Origin: Pseudomonas asuensis
GTDB taxonomy: Bacteria > Pseudomonadota > Gammaproteobacteria > Pseudomonadales > Pseudomonadaceae
DNA length: 64,000 nt
Direction: 5' to 3'
Assembly (NCBI RefSeq): GCF_014646755.1
Contig: NZ_BMNW01000010.1
Location: forward strand, 79,146-143,145
Below, piece after piece: positions 1 through 12,125 of this stretch. The translations under genes were made by a program, and so were the position numbers. Every line of letters begins with the position of its first letter. The first letter of the stretch is position 1. The notes under the pieces are model-generated. The model worked only from the letters and a program-made list of their open reading frames with translations, searched no databases and was not told the origin of the DNA.

Positions 1-670
<670 letters not shown>

Positions 671-1669
671 TTAATCAACCAGACCTGCTTGACGCAGGAT
701 AGATAAAGCAGCAAGCCAGCGAGGCTGCTGACGATACTCAGTAGACGGAAATGCTCTCGCACGCATCACTTTCAGACGCTCTGATGGCTTGACCCTTAAC
801 CGTTGCAGAGCAGCCAGTGCCAGCTCAGCTGCTGCACGGTCATTACAAACAAGCCCCATATCACATCCAGCATTCAAGGCAGCCTGAACCCGCTCTGCAG
901 CATTACCGGCGACATGTGCACCAGCCATAGACAAATCGTCGCTGAAAATAACGCCCTTGAAGCCCAGCTCACCACGAAGTATGTCCTGCAGCCAACGCTG
1001 CGAAAACCCAGCGGGTTGCTCATCTACGCTGGGGTAAATCACATGAGCAGGCATGATCGCATCTAACTGTCCACTCAACTGCCTGAACGGAACAAGATCA
1101 ATAGCGTTAATAGCCTCAAGACTACGTTCGTCTCGCGGAATAGCCACGTGCGAGTCAGCCTCAGCCCAACCATGGCCGGGAAAATGCTTGCCCGTCGCCG
1201 CCATGCCAGCACGATGCATGCCGCGAATAAACGCTCCAGCTAGAGCACTAGCCTTTTCTGGCGCACCTTCAAAGGCTCGCTGGCCTATTACAGCGCTACG
1301 GCCATGATCCAGGTCCAAAACCGGAGCAAAGCTGAAGTCGAGCCCTACAGCCAGTACCTCTGTCGCCATCACCCACCCACACGCCTCGGCAAGATGCTCG
1401 GCCTCTGGATGATCGGCGAATCGCCGCATAGCGGGGAGACGAACGAAACCCTGTCGAAGCCTCTGGACACGCCCGCCTTCCTGATCGACTGCCAACAGCA
1501 GATCAGGCCGCTCGGCCCGTATGGCTTCGCACAATTCTCGCACCTGGCGAGGATGCTCGATATTACGAGCAAAAATGATGAGCCCACCCACTTCGGGCTG
1601 GCGCAGGAGGTGTCGGTCTTCAGCGGTCAGCCACGTTCCGCCGATATCCACCATTAATGAGCCTTGCAT
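671..1669 (-). CDS. nagZ: beta-N-acetylhexosaminidase NagZ (GH3)
   Basis: Cytoplasmic glycoside hydrolase family 3 enzyme that removes GlcNAc from anhydro-muropeptides during cell-wall recycling; its products feed the AmpR/AmpC induction route in pseudomonads. The 332-residue protein has the family signature KHFPGHGW (K161, H162), the DSH catalytic-loop residues at about 172-174, and FSDDLSMAG with the expected nucleophile Asp near 244. The start at 1669 (MQGSLMVDIGGTWL) was chosen over longer in-frame starts because it matches the family N-terminus and has an AGGGA-like ribosome site. It lies between psrA upstream and mtnP downstream on the same strand, the arrangement known from Pseudomonas. 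Confidence 0.95.
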   Translation of the reverse strand: MQGSLMVDIGGTWLTAEDRHLLRQPEVGGLIIFARNIEHPRQVRELCEAIRAERPDLLLAVDQEGGRVQRLRQGFVRLPAMRRFADHPEAEHLAEACGWVMATEVLAVGLDFSFAPVLDLDHGRSAVIGQRAFEGAPEKASALAGAFIRGMHRAGMAATGKHFPGHGWAEADSHVAIPRDERSLEAINAIDLVPFRQLSGQLDAIMPAHVIYPSVDEQPAGFSQRWLQDILRGELGFKGVIFSDDLSMAGAHVAGNAAERVQAALNAGCDMGLVCNDRAAAELALAALQRLRVKPSERLKVMRARAFPSTEYRQQPRWLAALSILRQAGLVD

Positions 1670-1773
1670 AGGCATCCCTGAGGCACAGAAAATAAGTAAG
1701 GCATGGTGCCCGTTCAACTCATTTCAATCAATGCGTCTAGGGTGCCTTTGCTGAAAGCGTGGCACATACTGGA

Positions 1774-2481
1774 TTAGAAGCGTTGCGCGTCCTGGCTAGA
1801 AGACTTGCGAGGCTTGAACTGAGCGGACACAAGTGCCTGGTCAGTCATGGCGCTATCCGCCAGCATCCCACTGGCCATAAAAGGCACCATCAGACGTAAC
1901 ACCTGTTCTGTTGAGGTGTGCACGCCAAAGTCATTGTCCGCCATGGCCTTAAGCGCCTTGATGCCTGACATGCTGAACGCAGCCACACCTATCATGAAGT
2001 GGGCTCGCCAGAAGAGCTCCAAAGGCGGTATGGCTGGGGCGGCTACCGCAACCAACTCCATATAACGGCGAAATACTCGCCCATAGGCTTCTTCAAGATA
2101 CTTCTTCAGATGTCCCTGACTTTCACTGAAAGCCAGCCCCAGAAGACGCATGAAGATAGAGAGGTCATTGCCGTGTCGCGGTTTGATAGCCAGCGCCTGA
2201 TCTACTAGCAAATAAAGAAGCTCTTCCAGATCCGCTTTGTTACCTGACTTGCCGTATCGGCGATCCAGCTCGCTTTCCAAACAGGCACAGTAGGGGTCAA
2301 GGAACCGGGAGAATACTGCCTGTATAAGCGATTTCTTTGAACCAAAGTGATAGTTCACAGCAGCAAGGTTTACATTTGCCTTGCTGGTTATCAAACGGAG
2401 CGACGTTTCAGCAAAGCCACGCTCAGCAAAAAGTTGTTCAGCGGCATCCAATATCCGCTCGACCGTTTCGGATTGAGCCAT
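1774..2481 (-). CDS. psrA: TetR-family fatty-acid-responsive regulator PsrA
   Basis: A 235-residue TetR/AcrR-type regulator. The N-terminal helix-turn-helix covers about residues 8-55 (ERILDAAEQLFAERGFAETS, then AAVNYHFGSKKSLIQAVF), and the C-terminal ligand domain has IFMRLLGLAFSESQGH. In Pseudomonas, PsrA represses itself and beta-oxidation genes, activates rpoS, and is released by long-chain fatty acids. The match to PsrA, the position next to lexA and the presence of fadBA about 6.5 kb away support the name. A perfect 30-bp palindrome 20 bp upstream of its start is the obvious autoregulatory operator. Confidence 0.95.
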   Translation of the reverse strand: MAQSETVERILDAAEQLFAERGFAETSLRLITSKANVNLAAVNYHFGSKKSLIQAVFSRFLDPYCACLESELDRRYGKSGNKADLEELLYLLVDQALAIKPRHGNDLSIFMRLLGLAFSESQGHLKKYLEEAYGRVFRRYMELVAVAAPAIPPLELFWRAHFMIGVAAFSMSGIKALKAMADNDFGVHTSTEQVLRLMVPFMASGMLADSAMTDQALVSAQFKPRKSSSQDAQRF

Positions 2482-2501
2482 TGCTTAACTACCTGATCGT
2501 A

Positions 2502-2531
2502 AAATGTTTTAAACATATGTTTAAAACATTT
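2502..2531. promoter_or_regulatory. Perfect 30-bp palindrome, likely PsrA operator
   Basis: Every base from 2502 to 2516 pairs with its mirror base from 2517 to 2531. The core AAACATATGTTT fits the described PsrA consensus of AAAC, 2-4 bases, GTTT. The site lies in the psrA-lexA intergenic region, 20 bp ahead of psrA. The palindrome is read directly from the sequence; assigning it to PsrA is inference from the consensus and position. Confidence 0.75.
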
Positions 2532-2607
2532 CTGCGTCAATGGTTAGTATTGTTAAAGGGTGTAATGGCATTTCGATGATGAAAAGTCAGTTGCCCTCAA
2601 TCCAATA

Positions 2608-2642
2608 CTGTATATAATCCCAGCAACTGTATATAAAGCCAG
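2608..2642 (+). promoter_or_regulatory. Two tandem LexA (SOS) boxes
   Basis: CTGTATATAATCCCAG at 2608-2623 and CTGTATATAAAGCCAG at 2627-2642 each match CTGT-N8-ACAG with a single change in the last half (CCAG). They lie 10-45 bp ahead of the lexA ATG, as expected for autorepression of the lexA-sulA operon. Confidence 0.9.
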
Positions 2643-2651
2643 ACACCTATC

Positions 2652-3263
2652 ATGCTGAAATTAACGCCTAGACAGTCCGAAATTCTGAGCTTCATCAAGC
2701 GCTGCCTCGAAGAAAATGGTTTTCCACCTACTCGTGCGGAAATTGCTCAGAAGCTTGGCTTCAAATCTCCCAATGCGGCAGAAGAGCACCTCAAGGCACT
2801 TGCACGTAAGGGCGCGATTGAAATGACACCTGGCGCTTCCCGTGGAATTCGTATTCCCGGATTTGAGGCGAAGAAGCCAGCTGAAAGCGAGTTGCCAGTC
2901 ATTGGCCGTGTTGCAGCAGGCGCCCCAATCCTGGCGCAGCAGCATGTAGAAGAAAACTGCAATATTAATCCTGACTTCTTTCAGCCACGTGCAGATTACC
3001 TCTTGAAGGTAGAAGGCATGAGCATGAAGAACATCGGCATTCTTGATGGAGACCTCTTAGCGGTTCATGTCACGCGCGAAGCCCGTAACGGACAAGTCGT
3101 AGTGGCTCGTGTAGGGGAAGAGGTAACGGTCAAACGCTTCAAGCGTGAGGGTGACAAGGTCTGGCTGATTGCCGAAAACCCTGACTTTCAACCCATTGAA
3201 GTGGACCTCAAGAAGCAGGACCTGGTCATCGAAGGCCTGAGCGTAGGTGTTATCAGGCGTTAA
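2652..3263 (+). CDS. lexA: SOS repressor LexA
   Basis: The 203-residue repressor has an N-terminal winged helix ([22 protein letters not shown] at about 25-46) and a C-terminal S24 self-cleaving peptidase domain. The cleavage bond is Ala89-Gly90 (RVAAGAPI). The catalytic dyad is Ser124 (EGMSMKN) and Lys161 (EVTVKRF). RecA filaments trigger self-cleavage, which derepresses DNA-repair genes. Two tandem LexA boxes precede the gene, and sulA follows 30 bp downstream in the same operon. Confidence 0.98.
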   Translation: MLKLTPRQSEILSFIKRCLEENGFPPTRAEIAQKLGFKSPNAAEEHLKALARKGAIEMTPGASRGIRIPGFEAKKPAESELPVIGRVAAGAPILAQQHVEENCNINPDFFQPRADYLLKVEGMSMKNIGILDGDLLAVHVTREARNGQVVVARVGEEVTVKRFKREGDKVWLIAENPDFQPIEVDLKKQDLVIEGLSVGVIRR

Positions 3264-3293
3264 TGAGTCAACGCATCTATAAGGAGGTGTTCA

Positions 3294-3764
3294 GTGCAAT
3301 CTTTATTGCCACCGGATCATGGACAATTGCCGTTGTTTCATGACGCATTGGTTCAATCGTCGCTCAACCCGTTTCTAGCTGGACCTGCACAAGCTGTAAC
3401 CCTTCCCGAGTGCTTTAGCGAAGTCATTCTAAACGGCGCCCAGGATCACTGCCTGCACTTGCTAGCGCCGATGCTGCGAGAGTTGAGTGATGAGCAGGAC
3501 CCCCGGTGGTTGACGCTGATAGCACCCCCGACACTGCTAACCACTAAATGGCTGCGCTCAAGAGACTTAAACCTGAACAGGATCTTGCTATTACAGCCAC
3601 GCCAGAGCATGCAGGCGCTAGAGCTGGCTTGTGAAGCATTGCGCTCAGGAAAAAGCCATACCGTAGTGAGCTGGCTCCATGGGATGAAGATTTCTGAGAA
3701 GAAAAAGCTGGCTCTGGCCGCTCAGACAGGAAACGCCCAAAGCCTTAACATCCGTTTAGGCTGA
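3294..3764 (+). CDS. sulA: SOS cell division inhibitor SulA
   Basis: A 156-residue SulA-family protein that blocks FtsZ assembly after DNA damage. The start is GTG at 3294, set by the strong ribosome site AAGGAGGTG at 3281-3289. The conserved part includes WLTLIAPPTLLTTKWLR and LQPRQSMQALELACEALRSG, which align with SulA and the RecA-like fold. It is 30 bp downstream of lexA on the same strand, so it is co-transcribed under the two LexA boxes. Its length is close to the Pseudomonas homologue. Confidence 0.9.
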   Translation: MQSLLPPDHGQLPLFHDALVQSSLNPFLAGPAQAVTLPECFSEVILNGAQDHCLHLLAPMLRELSDEQDPRWLTLIAPPTLLTTKWLRSRDLNLNRILLLQPRQSMQALELACEALRSGKSHTVVSWLHGMKISEKKKLALAAQTGNAQSLNIRLG

Positions 3765-4001
3765 TCAATGAAGAACGCGGGGAGTATCTTCGCGTTCGAT
3801 CATATCTCCCTCGGCAAGGCGCCCCGCCATCTGCACGCCCAAGTTAAACATGGCCTTTGCCACTTCAACTTGTTGACCATGCAAGAAGTCCTTCGCATCG
3901 GAAGAAAACTCCAAGGTCACTAGTGCCTCTTCACCATCGGCACGACGCAAAACAATACGGCCATCAGCCAATTCGACAATTTCAAGATAAGACGTAGACA
4001 T
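3765..4001 (-). CDS. Conserved small protein of unknown function next to sulA
   Basis: A 78-residue protein starting MSTSYLEIVELADGRIVL. The start at 4001 was chosen because GGAG lies about 8 bases upstream; a longer frame reaching 4028 lacks this. There is no signal peptide or membrane segment, and the protein is acidic with one predicted beta-rich half (IVLRRADGEEALVTLEFS) and one helical half. A similar gene occupies this position between sulA and topA in Pseudomonas. It is convergent with sulA, ending directly beside the sulA stop. No function can be given. Confidence 0.8.
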   Translation of the reverse strand: MSTSYLEIVELADGRIVLRRADGEEALVTLEFSSDAKDFLHGQQVEVAKAMFNLGVQMAGRLAEGDMIEREDTPRVLH

Positions 4002-4147
4002 ATGTGCATCTCCAGCAGGCGCTGGCATTGTAACAGTCGCACCTGCCCTTCCCTAGGCTCTATCGATTAACGTAACACAATAAAGATTAAAATGTCGTAA
4101 GGCAGCTCCTCGATCAAGCAAAGGCTGCTCGCTTTAGAGCCCACGAC

Positions 4148-4666
4148 TTACCACTCCATCAACGCACCACGAAAGCGCAGCGCCAACTCCTTGATGTTTT
4201 TCCTCCAGACCTCAAGCTCAGCATGACCTAGCGGCATCTTCTCCTCATTCAGGCTAATGGACTCAATCAGGGGAAGGCTCGGATCGACTTTAGCTTGCTT
4301 GGATGGTTGCGGCGGCTTTTGCAATAGCGAAAATTCAGCAAGCAGCTGAGCCAGCCAGGTCTCTTTATAACTTGCTAACTCAAGCAGTTCGGCCAGCTCT
4401 GGACTCGGCGAATCCTTTAATGTTTCTGGGTTTAGAAACTGATCGACAGAAACTGCCTGCGCGTTAGGCATGCGGTAATAGCCTGCCACCTCATGGCACA
4501 AGCCTAAAACAGCACCATACAGATGAAACAACGTAGCTTCGCGCTCAGCTTGTATTTGCCCTTGGGCATTAATGCTTTGCTCTTGCTCAGCCTTACGCCA
4601 TGACTCAAGGCTCAAACCGGCAAAGTACAGTTTCTGATTAGTACGCGTATAGATCTCATGAGACAT
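4148..4666 (-). CDS. DUF6586-type conserved Pseudomonas protein
   Basis: A 172-residue protein, probably all-helical, starting MSHEIYTRTNQKLYFAGLSL. The start at 4666 follows AGGAGGA at good spacing; the longer in-frame extension to 4744 is not supported. It contains neither a signal peptide nor membrane segments. The family is known only as an uncharacterised protein adjacent to topA in pseudomonads. It lies 92 bp downstream of the topA stop on the same strand and may share its transcript. The family name is recalled, not searched. Confidence 0.8.
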   Translation of the reverse strand: MSHEIYTRTNQKLYFAGLSLESWRKAEQEQSINAQGQIQAEREATLFHLYGAVLGLCHEVAGYYRMPNAQAVSVDQFLNPETLKDSPSPELAELLELASYKETWLAQLLAEFSLLQKPPQPSKQAKVDPSLPLIESISLNEEKMPLGHAELEVWRKNIKELALRFRGALMEW

Positions 4667-4758
4667 GTATGAATCCTCCTGAGGCAGGGCAGCAATAGCC
4701 ACCCCGCCAGAGAAACATTGATTACCAACCTGTGGGATTGGCAATCAATTGCAGCGCA

Positions 4759-7371
4759 TCAACTACGCTTGTCTTCTACTTTCCACTTGCCATTGTCGAA
4801 ATAGGCTTTCCAACCGGTCGGCTTGCCATTCTCCTCAGTCTGCACATATTGCTCCTTGGTCTTACGACTAAAGCGAATGACAGCAGAGCGGCCATCGGGG
4901 TCCTTGGCAGGTGCGCTTAATAGATAATGGTATTTCGGATCGATTTCATCCTTATGCGGCAACAGCTCACTGACCAGTGGCGCACGAGTCTCGCGGTTCT
5001 TTGGAAATTGGCTGGCTGCCAGGAACAGACCCGAGGCTCCATCTCGCAACACATACGTATCGTTGACCTTCTCGCACTTAAGCTCAGGCATGGCGATAGC
5101 ATCCATCTTGGGTGGAGCTGGCTCACCATTCTTGAGCAGTTTGCGGGTGTTCTTGCACTCTGAATTGGTACATCCAAAGAACTTACCGAAACGACCAGTC
5201 TTGAGCTGCATTTCACTACCGCACTTATCGCACTCAAGCGAAGGACCTTCATAGCCCTTGATGCGATAGGTACCGGTCTCGACTTCGTAGCCTGTGCAAT
5301 CAGGGTTGTTACCGCAGATATGAAGCTTGCGGTGCTCATCAACTAGATAAGCATCCATTGCGGTTCCGCAGATATCGCAGCGATGTTTGCTACGCAGCAC
5401 ACGTGATTCAGACTCACCCTCGTCGTCTTCGGCAATCTCGTCTCCAGGAACAAGGTTAATCGTTCCCTTGCAGCGCTCTTTGGGTGGAAGGGTATAACCC
5501 GAGCAACCCAGGAATACACCCGTGGACGCTGTTCGGATCATCATGGGCCGACCACAGGTTGGACATGGAATGTCCGTCAGGGTTGGCACATTGGCACGCA
5601 TGCCTCCTTCAGCACTCTCAGCGGCCTCCAACTTTTTCTTGAAGTCGCCATAGAACTCGTCTAGCAGATTTTTCCAGTCGAGCTCACCCTGAGCTACGGT
5701 ATCGAGATTGCCTTCCATGCTGGCAGTAAAACCGTAATCCATAAGATCAGAGAAGCTTTCACCCAACCGATCCGTAACAATATCGCCCATCTTTTCTGCA
5801 TAGAAGCGGCGGTTATGCACAGTGGCATAGCCCCGATCTTGAATCGTAGAGATGATAGCCGCATACGTCGACGGACGACCGATCCCACGCTTTTCCAACT
5901 CCTTGACCAAACTGGCCTCAGAAAAGCGTGCAGGCGGCTTGGTAAAGTGCTGGCTGGGGTCAAGACGTAGCAGTTTCATCGAGTCGCCCTGATTCATTTC
6001 GGGCAGCACATCATCCTCGCCAGGCTTGCTCTGCTGGGCCAGTACTCGCGTAAAGCCATCGAACTTGAGAATTCGCCCTTTGGCGCGCAGTTCAAACTCA
6101 CCAGCTTTTGCCGTAACCGACGTAGAGAGGTATTCAGCAGGAGGCATCTGGCATGCAATGAACTGACGCCAGATCAAGTCATACAGGCGTTCAGCGTCTC
6201 GCTCCATACCGGATAACTGATCCGGACGGGTGTTCACATCAGAAGGACGAATCGCTTCGTGGGCTTCCTGTGCGCCTTCCTTGCTGCTATAGAAATTAGG
6301 CTTGCTCGGCAAATACTTATCGCCAAACTCACCCTCAATGAATGCCCGCGCCATGGTAATGGCGTCATTGGACAGGTTCGTCGAGTCGGTACGCATGTAT
6401 GTGATATAGCCAGCCTCATAAAGACGCTGTGCCATCATCATGGTTTTCTTTACACCAAACCCCAGTCGGTTACTGGCAGCCTGCTGCAACGTTGACGTAA
6501 TGAACGGAGCGGAAGGTCGGCTACTGGTCGGCTTATCCTCGCGCTTGCTGATGCTGTAGCTGGAGGCCTTTAACTTTTCGACTGCTGCGCTTGCCTGAGC
6601 CTCATTCAGCGGCTTGAACGCTTCGCCATTCTGCCGAATAACTTCAAAGCGCACCTTGGCGCTCTTGGGGTTCGCCAAGTCAGCATGTACTTCCCAGTAC
6701 TCCTCGGGAACAAAGGCGCGGATTTCTCGCTCACGCTCGACAAGCAACTTGACCGCAACGGACTGGACACGTCCGGCCGAAAGCCCTCGGGCAATCTTTT
6801 GCCATAGCAAAGGCGAGACCATGTAACCCACTACACGGTCCAGAAAACGTCTGGCCTGCTGCGCATTGACTCGATTGATGTCTAGATCGCCAGGCTTGGA
6901 GAAAGCATCCTGGATTGCTTTCTTGGTAATCTCGTTGAACACGACTCGCTTGAATCGACTCTCGTCACCACCAATGGCTTCGCGCAGGTGCCAGGCGATG
7001 GCTTCCCCCTCACGATCCAAGTCGGTTGCGAGGTAAACAGTGTCAGCTTCCTTAGCCAAACGCTTGAGTTCTTCGATCACCTTTTCCTTGCCAGGCAGGA
7101 TCTCATAGTGCGCCTTCCAGCCATGCTCAGGGTCGACCCCCATACGAGCGACAAGCTGACGCTTAGCCTTTTCCTTTGGAGAAAGAGCTGGAGCTTCGGC
7201 AGCAGACTTGCGTCCTTTCGTGGCAGGCTCTTTTGACGCGCCGGCCGACCCACTGGTAGGCAGGTCACGGATATGGCCGATACTCGACTTCACCACGTAC
7301 TGGTTGCCCAGATACTTGTTGATAGTCTTGGCCTTGGCCGGGGATTCCACGATGACCAGCGATTTGCCCAT
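4759..7371 (-). CDS. topA: DNA topoisomerase I
   Basis: The 870-residue type IA topoisomerase relaxes negative supercoils. The N-terminal TOPRIM domain ([16 protein letters not shown], then [12 protein letters not shown]) is followed by the catalytic core, with the nucleophile Tyr325 in ITYMRTDST. Three four-cysteine zinc ribbons near the C-terminus begin CPTCGRP, CDICGTA and CDKCGSE. The start at 7371 was chosen because it begins the family N-terminus; the frame stays open for 53 further codons upstream without homology. DUF1653 and fadBA are upstream on the same strand. Confidence 0.97.
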   Translation of the reverse strand: MGKSLVIVESPAKAKTINKYLGNQYVVKSSIGHIRDLPTSGSAGASKEPATKGRKSAAEAPALSPKEKAKRQLVARMGVDPEHGWKAHYEILPGKEKVIEELKRLAKEADTVYLATDLDREGEAIAWHLREAIGGDESRFKRVVFNEITKKAIQDAFSKPGDLDINRVNAQQARRFLDRVVGYMVSPLLWQKIARGLSAGRVQSVAVKLLVEREREIRAFVPEEYWEVHADLANPKSAKVRFEVIRQNGEAFKPLNEAQASAAVEKLKASSYSISKREDKPTSSRPSAPFITSTLQQAASNRLGFGVKKTMMMAQRLYEAGYITYMRTDSTNLSNDAITMARAFIEGEFGDKYLPSKPNFYSSKEGAQEAHEAIRPSDVNTRPDQLSGMERDAERLYDLIWRQFIACQMPPAEYLSTSVTAKAGEFELRAKGRILKFDGFTRVLAQQSKPGEDDVLPEMNQGDSMKLLRLDPSQHFTKPPARFSEASLVKELEKRGIGRPSTYAAIISTIQDRGYATVHNRRFYAEKMGDIVTDRLGESFSDLMDYGFTASMEGNLDTVAQGELDWKNLLDEFYGDFKKKLEAAESAEGGMRANVPTLTDIPCPTCGRPMMIRTASTGVFLGCSGYTLPPKERCKGTINLVPGDEIAEDDEGESESRVLRSKHRCDICGTAMDAYLVDEHRKLHICGNNPDCTGYEVETGTYRIKGYEGPSLECDKCGSEMQLKTGRFGKFFGCTNSECKNTRKLLKNGEPAPPKMDAIAMPELKCEKVNDTYVLRDGASGLFLAASQFPKNRETRAPLVSELLPHKDEIDPKYHYLLSAPAKDPDGRSAVIRFSRKTKEQYVQTEENGKPTGWKAYFDNGKWKVEDKRS

Positions 7372-7507
7372 GTATCGGTTGATTCCTGCGTTATTAAAAG
7401 ATGTAAAAAGAAAGGCGAGACAGTCTGACAGACATTTGGCAGTGACTGACGAACCATAACAGCATGGCTGTACGGCCCCGCTATATATAGTGGCTACTGG
7501 AGCAAGG

Positions 7508-7759
7508 TCAAGGCTGCATGTGATCAGCAAGCCCTAACGGATTCTCCTCAGCCTTTACCAAAGCAAAGCGGGGAACACGCTCGCTGTCCACCTCAACGCT
7601 CTCAAGAAACATACTGAGTGGACGTGCCCAGAGGCCATATTCACCATACAACGCCTGGTAAAAAACAAGTTCCTCTTCCGTTTCGGAATGCTTGGCCACG
7701 CCCAGCACGCGATACTCCTGCCCTTTGTAATGCCGATAGAGCCCAGGTTGTAAAGACAT
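7508..7759 (-). CDS. DUF1653 domain protein
   Basis: An 83-residue cytoplasmic protein. The opening [20 protein letters not shown] and the later [20 protein letters not shown] are the DUF1653 signature (a small beta-barrel-like fold of unknown role). GGAG precedes the ATG at 7759. It sits between fadA and topA as in Pseudomonas, and is separated from fadA by a strong terminator, so it probably has its own promoter. Function unknown. Confidence 0.88.
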   Translation of the reverse strand: MSLQPGLYRHYKGQEYRVLGVAKHSETEEELVFYQALYGEYGLWARPLSMFLESVEVDSERVPRFALVKAEENPLGLADHMQP

Positions 7760-7776
7760 GTCTCCTCCAGAAAGAA

Positions 7777-7799
7777 AAACCGGGGCTAAGCCCCGGTTT
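7777..7799 (-). terminator. Rho-independent terminator of fadBA
   Basis: A 10-bp perfect stem (AAACCGGGGC / GCCCCGGTTT) with a 3-base loop. Read leftward it is followed by TTTTTCTTTCT, so it terminates the fadBA transcript. Confidence 0.9.
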
Positions 7800-7819
7800 C
7801 GGTAGCATACGAGTCATTG

Positions 7820-9022
<1,203 letters not shown>

Positions 9023-11170
9023 TTAACCAAAGAAGGACTGGCCGTTACGGGCCATTTCGCGCAGCTTTTCAGTCGGGTGATACAGCGGCCCCAGGTCAGC
9101 ATACTGGTCGGCCAGCGCTACAAACTCGGCAAGGCCCAGGGAATCGATATAACGCAGCGCACCGCCCCGGAAGGGAGGGAAGCCAATGCCGTAGATCAAG
9201 CCCATGTCCGCTTCGGCAGCCGATTCAACAATGCCATCCTCCAGGCAACGGACAGTCTCCAGGCATAGCGGAATCATCATGCGCTGAATGATCTCGTCAT
9301 CCGTAAATTCACGCTGTTCATACACGACAGGCTTGAGCAGTGCGTATGTTTCAGTATCAGCCACTTTCTTGGGCTTGCCCTTCTTATCGGTCTCGTAGAC
9401 ATAGAAACCCTTGCTGTTCTTCTGTCCAAGGCGCTTAGCCTCGTACAATGCATCAACGGCCGTCTTGCGGGTCTCCTTCATACGATCTGGAAAACCTTCC
9501 GCCATCACGTCGCGAGCGTGGTGCGCGGTATCCATACCTACGACATCCATCAGGTAAGCCGGTCCCATGGGCCAACCAAACTTCTCCATGAGTTTATCGA
9601 TACGCTGGAAATCGGCCCCTTGCCCTACCAGGCCAGCAAAGCCGCCGAAGTAAGGGAACAGCACACGGTTTACCAGGAACCCTGGGCAGTCATTGACAAC
9701 GATGGGGTTTTTACCCATTTTCTTGGCATAGGCCACAGTGGTCGCAATAGTCTTTTCGCTGGTCTTCTCACCTCGGATTACTTCTACCAGAGGCATCATA
9801 TGCACTGGGTTGAAGAAGTGCATTCCGCAGAAATTTTCAGGTCGTTTTAGCGCCTGAGCGAGCAAGCTGATTGAGATAGTTGAGGTGTTGGAGGCCAGAA
9901 TCGCGTCCTCACCGACATGGTCCTCGACCTCTGCCAGCACGGCCTGCTTGATCTTCGGGTTCTCAACCACAGCTTCGACCACGATATCCACTGACTTGAA
10001 GTCGCCATAGGACAAGGTCGGACGAATACGGTTGAGCGCTTCAGCCATTTTTACAGGCTCAAGACGGCCCTTCTCAACGCGTTTGTTAAGTAGCTTGCTC
10101 GCCTCATTTAGACCAAGCTCAATCGCATCCTCACGGATATCCTTCATGAGGATTGGGGTACCCTTAAGCGCAGACTGATAGGCAATACCACCGCCCATAA
10201 TGCCTGCACCCAGCACGCTGGCCTGTTTAACGTTACCCGCCTGCTGATCGTAGACCTTGGCCTTCTTCTTCAGAAGCTGATCGTTCAGGAATAGGCCAAT
10301 CAAACTTTGCGAAACGGTGGTTTTAGCCAGTTTTACAAACCCCTTGGCTTCAACCTCCAAAGCTTTTTCACGACCAAAGTTAGCGGCTTTCTGGATGGTC
10401 TTGATCGCCTCTACAGGCGCTGGATAGTTCGGACCTGCCTGGCCTGCCACATAGCCCTTGGCCGACTCGAACGCCATCATGGCTTCAATGGGGTTGAGCT
10501 TGAGCTTTTCAAGTTTAGGCTGACGGCGTGCTTTGTGATCAAGCTCACCGGCAATGGCTCGAAGTGCCAGATCCAGCGCAGCGGCCTGTAGATGTTCAGG
10601 TGCGACAACGGCGTCAGCAAGACCAACTTTAAGCGCCTCGGCAGCGGAGTTTTCCTTGCCTGAAGCGATCCATTCGATAGCGTTGTCGCTACCGATCAGA
10701 CGAGGCAGGCGAACCGTCCCCCCGAATCCGGGATAGATACCCAACTTTACTTCTGGCAAGCCAACTTTCGCGGTCTCGCTCATCACACGAAAGTCTGCAG
10801 CCATAGCGATCTCCAGACCACCGCCGAGTGCAATGCCGTTGATTGCTGCCACAGTAGGCACATTAAGATCTTCGAAATCGTTGAAAATCCGATTAATCTC
10901 GAGGTTTGCCGCCAGCAACTCTTCGTCTGGCATACGGAAACTTTCGACGAACTCGGTGATGTCTGCCCCTACGAGGAAAACATCCTTTCCGCTACTGAGA
11001 ATGACGGCCTTGACCGAAGCGTCAGCCTTGAGGGCATCGACAGCCTGGCGCAGCTCGTTCAAGGTCAGGCGATTAAATTTATTGACCGATTCGCCAGTAA
11101 GATCAAGCTTTAACTCGGCGATACCGTTTTCTAGAGCCTTAACCGTGATGGCTTTACCTTCGTAAATCAT
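9023..11170 (-). CDS. fadB: Fatty acid oxidation complex alpha subunit
   Basis: A 715-residue multifunctional enzyme. The N-terminal crotonase domain has [11 protein letters not shown] with Glu120, and Glu140 in GLPEVKLG, for enoyl-CoA hydratase and isomerase. The 3-hydroxyacyl-CoA dehydrogenase domain begins with the NAD motif GAGIMGGG at about 321-328. The start is ATG at 11170 ([11 protein letters not shown]); an adjacent upstream TTG is not needed. GGAG lies upstream. Pseudomonas fadBA is repressed by PsrA, whose gene is nearby, but no clear PsrA site was seen directly in front of fadB. Confidence 0.97.
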   Translation of the reverse strand: MIYEGKAITVKALENGIAELKLDLTGESVNKFNRLTLNELRQAVDALKADASVKAVILSSGKDVFLVGADITEFVESFRMPDEELLAANLEINRIFNDFEDLNVPTVAAINGIALGGGLEIAMAADFRVMSETAKVGLPEVKLGIYPGFGGTVRLPRLIGSDNAIEWIASGKENSAAEALKVGLADAVVAPEHLQAAALDLALRAIAGELDHKARRQPKLEKLKLNPIEAMMAFESAKGYVAGQAGPNYPAPVEAIKTIQKAANFGREKALEVEAKGFVKLAKTTVSQSLIGLFLNDQLLKKKAKVYDQQAGNVKQASVLGAGIMGGGIAYQSALKGTPILMKDIREDAIELGLNEASKLLNKRVEKGRLEPVKMAEALNRIRPTLSYGDFKSVDIVVEAVVENPKIKQAVLAEVEDHVGEDAILASNTSTISISLLAQALKRPENFCGMHFFNPVHMMPLVEVIRGEKTSEKTIATTVAYAKKMGKNPIVVNDCPGFLVNRVLFPYFGGFAGLVGQGADFQRIDKLMEKFGWPMGPAYLMDVVGMDTAHHARDVMAEGFPDRMKETRKTAVDALYEAKRLGQKNSKGFYVYETDKKGKPKKVADTETYALLKPVVYEQREFTDDEIIQRMMIPLCLETVRCLEDGIVESAAEADMGLIYGIGFPPFRGGALRYIDSLGLAEFVALADQYADLGPLYHPTEKLREMARNGQSFFG

Positions 11171-11659
11171 CAACTGATCTCCATACGTGGAAGCGGAACA
11201 CTCACATCCAAGCCTTGTTGCCCATTCACTCAGGCAGCCAATGGCATGGCGTGATACTAGGATTCTTTAAGCCTGAACAAAGCAAAAGGGGCACTTCACA
11301 GTGACTTCCGCTCACTCGCCCAGGCATTACAGGGCCCGCAAGACAAACATCTGATTCATACAAGTGTTTGACAGCTCCTACACGATCATTCAAAACCTGC
11401 GTTATGTCAATTCGACCCACGCCTTAACGTGGCATAACATCTGTCTGCACCCAACTGGCAAAGGGCTGAAAATTTACCAATCTCTACAAAGGATAGGTGC
11501 AATTGACGCAGCTATCTGGTAACAACAGCGAGGCGCGACCCTTATAGCAAGGAGCAAGTACCGCTTGATGCGGTCCAAACGGTATCTGGATAGCAGGTGC
11601 GAATTGCACCAGACAGGCCATACTTGAAATGTTCGCCATCCTTAAGGAGGAGAAATAAA
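11171..11659. other. 489-bp divergent intergenic region between fadB and usp
   Basis: No credible gene is seen. It should hold the fadBA promoter (leftward) and the usp promoter (rightward). An inverted repeat CAAACA, 15 bases, TGTTTG lies at 11344-11370. A degenerate Anr/FNR-like site, TTGAT GCGG TCCAA, lies at 11565-11578. Neither is a full consensus match. Confidence 0.5.
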
Positions 11660-12094
11660 ATGTCTTATAAACACATTCTGGTAGCCATCGACCTGACTGA
11701 TGAATGCCACGCCGTAATCCGTCGTGCTGTCGATCTGGCTGCTGGCCTCCAAAGCAAGGTTTCCCTGGTGCACGTGGTCGAACCAATGGCTATGGCCTTC
11801 GGTGGTGACGTACCCATGGATCTTTCCTCCCTTCAACAGCAGCAGATCGAGCAGTCGCGTGAACGTCTGGACAGCTTTGTTGCGCAATACAGCCTTCTGG
11901 AGGGCCAGTGCCAATTAGCCTACGGCCAGCCACGCCAGGAAATTCACCGGTTTGCCCGTGAAAATGCCTGTGACCTGATTGTTGTTGGTAGTCACGGCCG
12001 TCATGGCCTCGCACTGCTGTTGGGTTCGACAGCCAATGACCTGCTACATGGTGCCCCTTGCGATACCCTGGCGGTCTCCCTGACCAGGAAGTAA
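11660..12094 (+). CDS. Universal stress protein (UspA family)
   Basis: A single-domain 144-residue Usp fold starting MSYKHILVAIDLTDE. The C-terminal nucleotide-binding motif is VVGSHGRHGLALLLGSTAN, the ATP-binding G-x2-G-x9-G-S/T type. The start at 11660 follows AAGGAGG at 11644-11650; upstream in-frame codons do not match the family. It is a single-gene unit ending in a terminator, and Usp proteins generally act as cytoplasmic stress or oxygen-limitation survival factors. A homologue occupies the same place near uup in Pseudomonas. Confidence 0.93.
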   Translation: MSYKHILVAIDLTDECHAVIRRAVDLAAGLQSKVSLVHVVEPMAMAFGGDVPMDLSSLQQQQIEQSRERLDSFVAQYSLLEGQCQLAYGQPRQEIHRFARENACDLIVVGSHGRHGLALLLGSTANDLLHGAPCDTLAVSLTRK

Positions 12095-12097
12095 TAC

Positions 12098-12125
12098 AAA
12101 AAAGGGCTCCCGAAGGAGCCCTTTT
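12098..12125. terminator. Bidirectional terminator between usp and uup
   Basis: AGGGCTCC-CGAA-GGAGCCCT hairpin flanked by an A-run on the left and TTTTT on the right. It can serve usp (rightward) and, with its A-run, the converging uup (leftward). Confidence 0.88.

Noticed and set aside
11344..11370. PsrA site in front of fadB
   Set aside because: CAAACA and TGTTTG are 15 bases apart; PsrA sites have 2-4 bases between half-sites.
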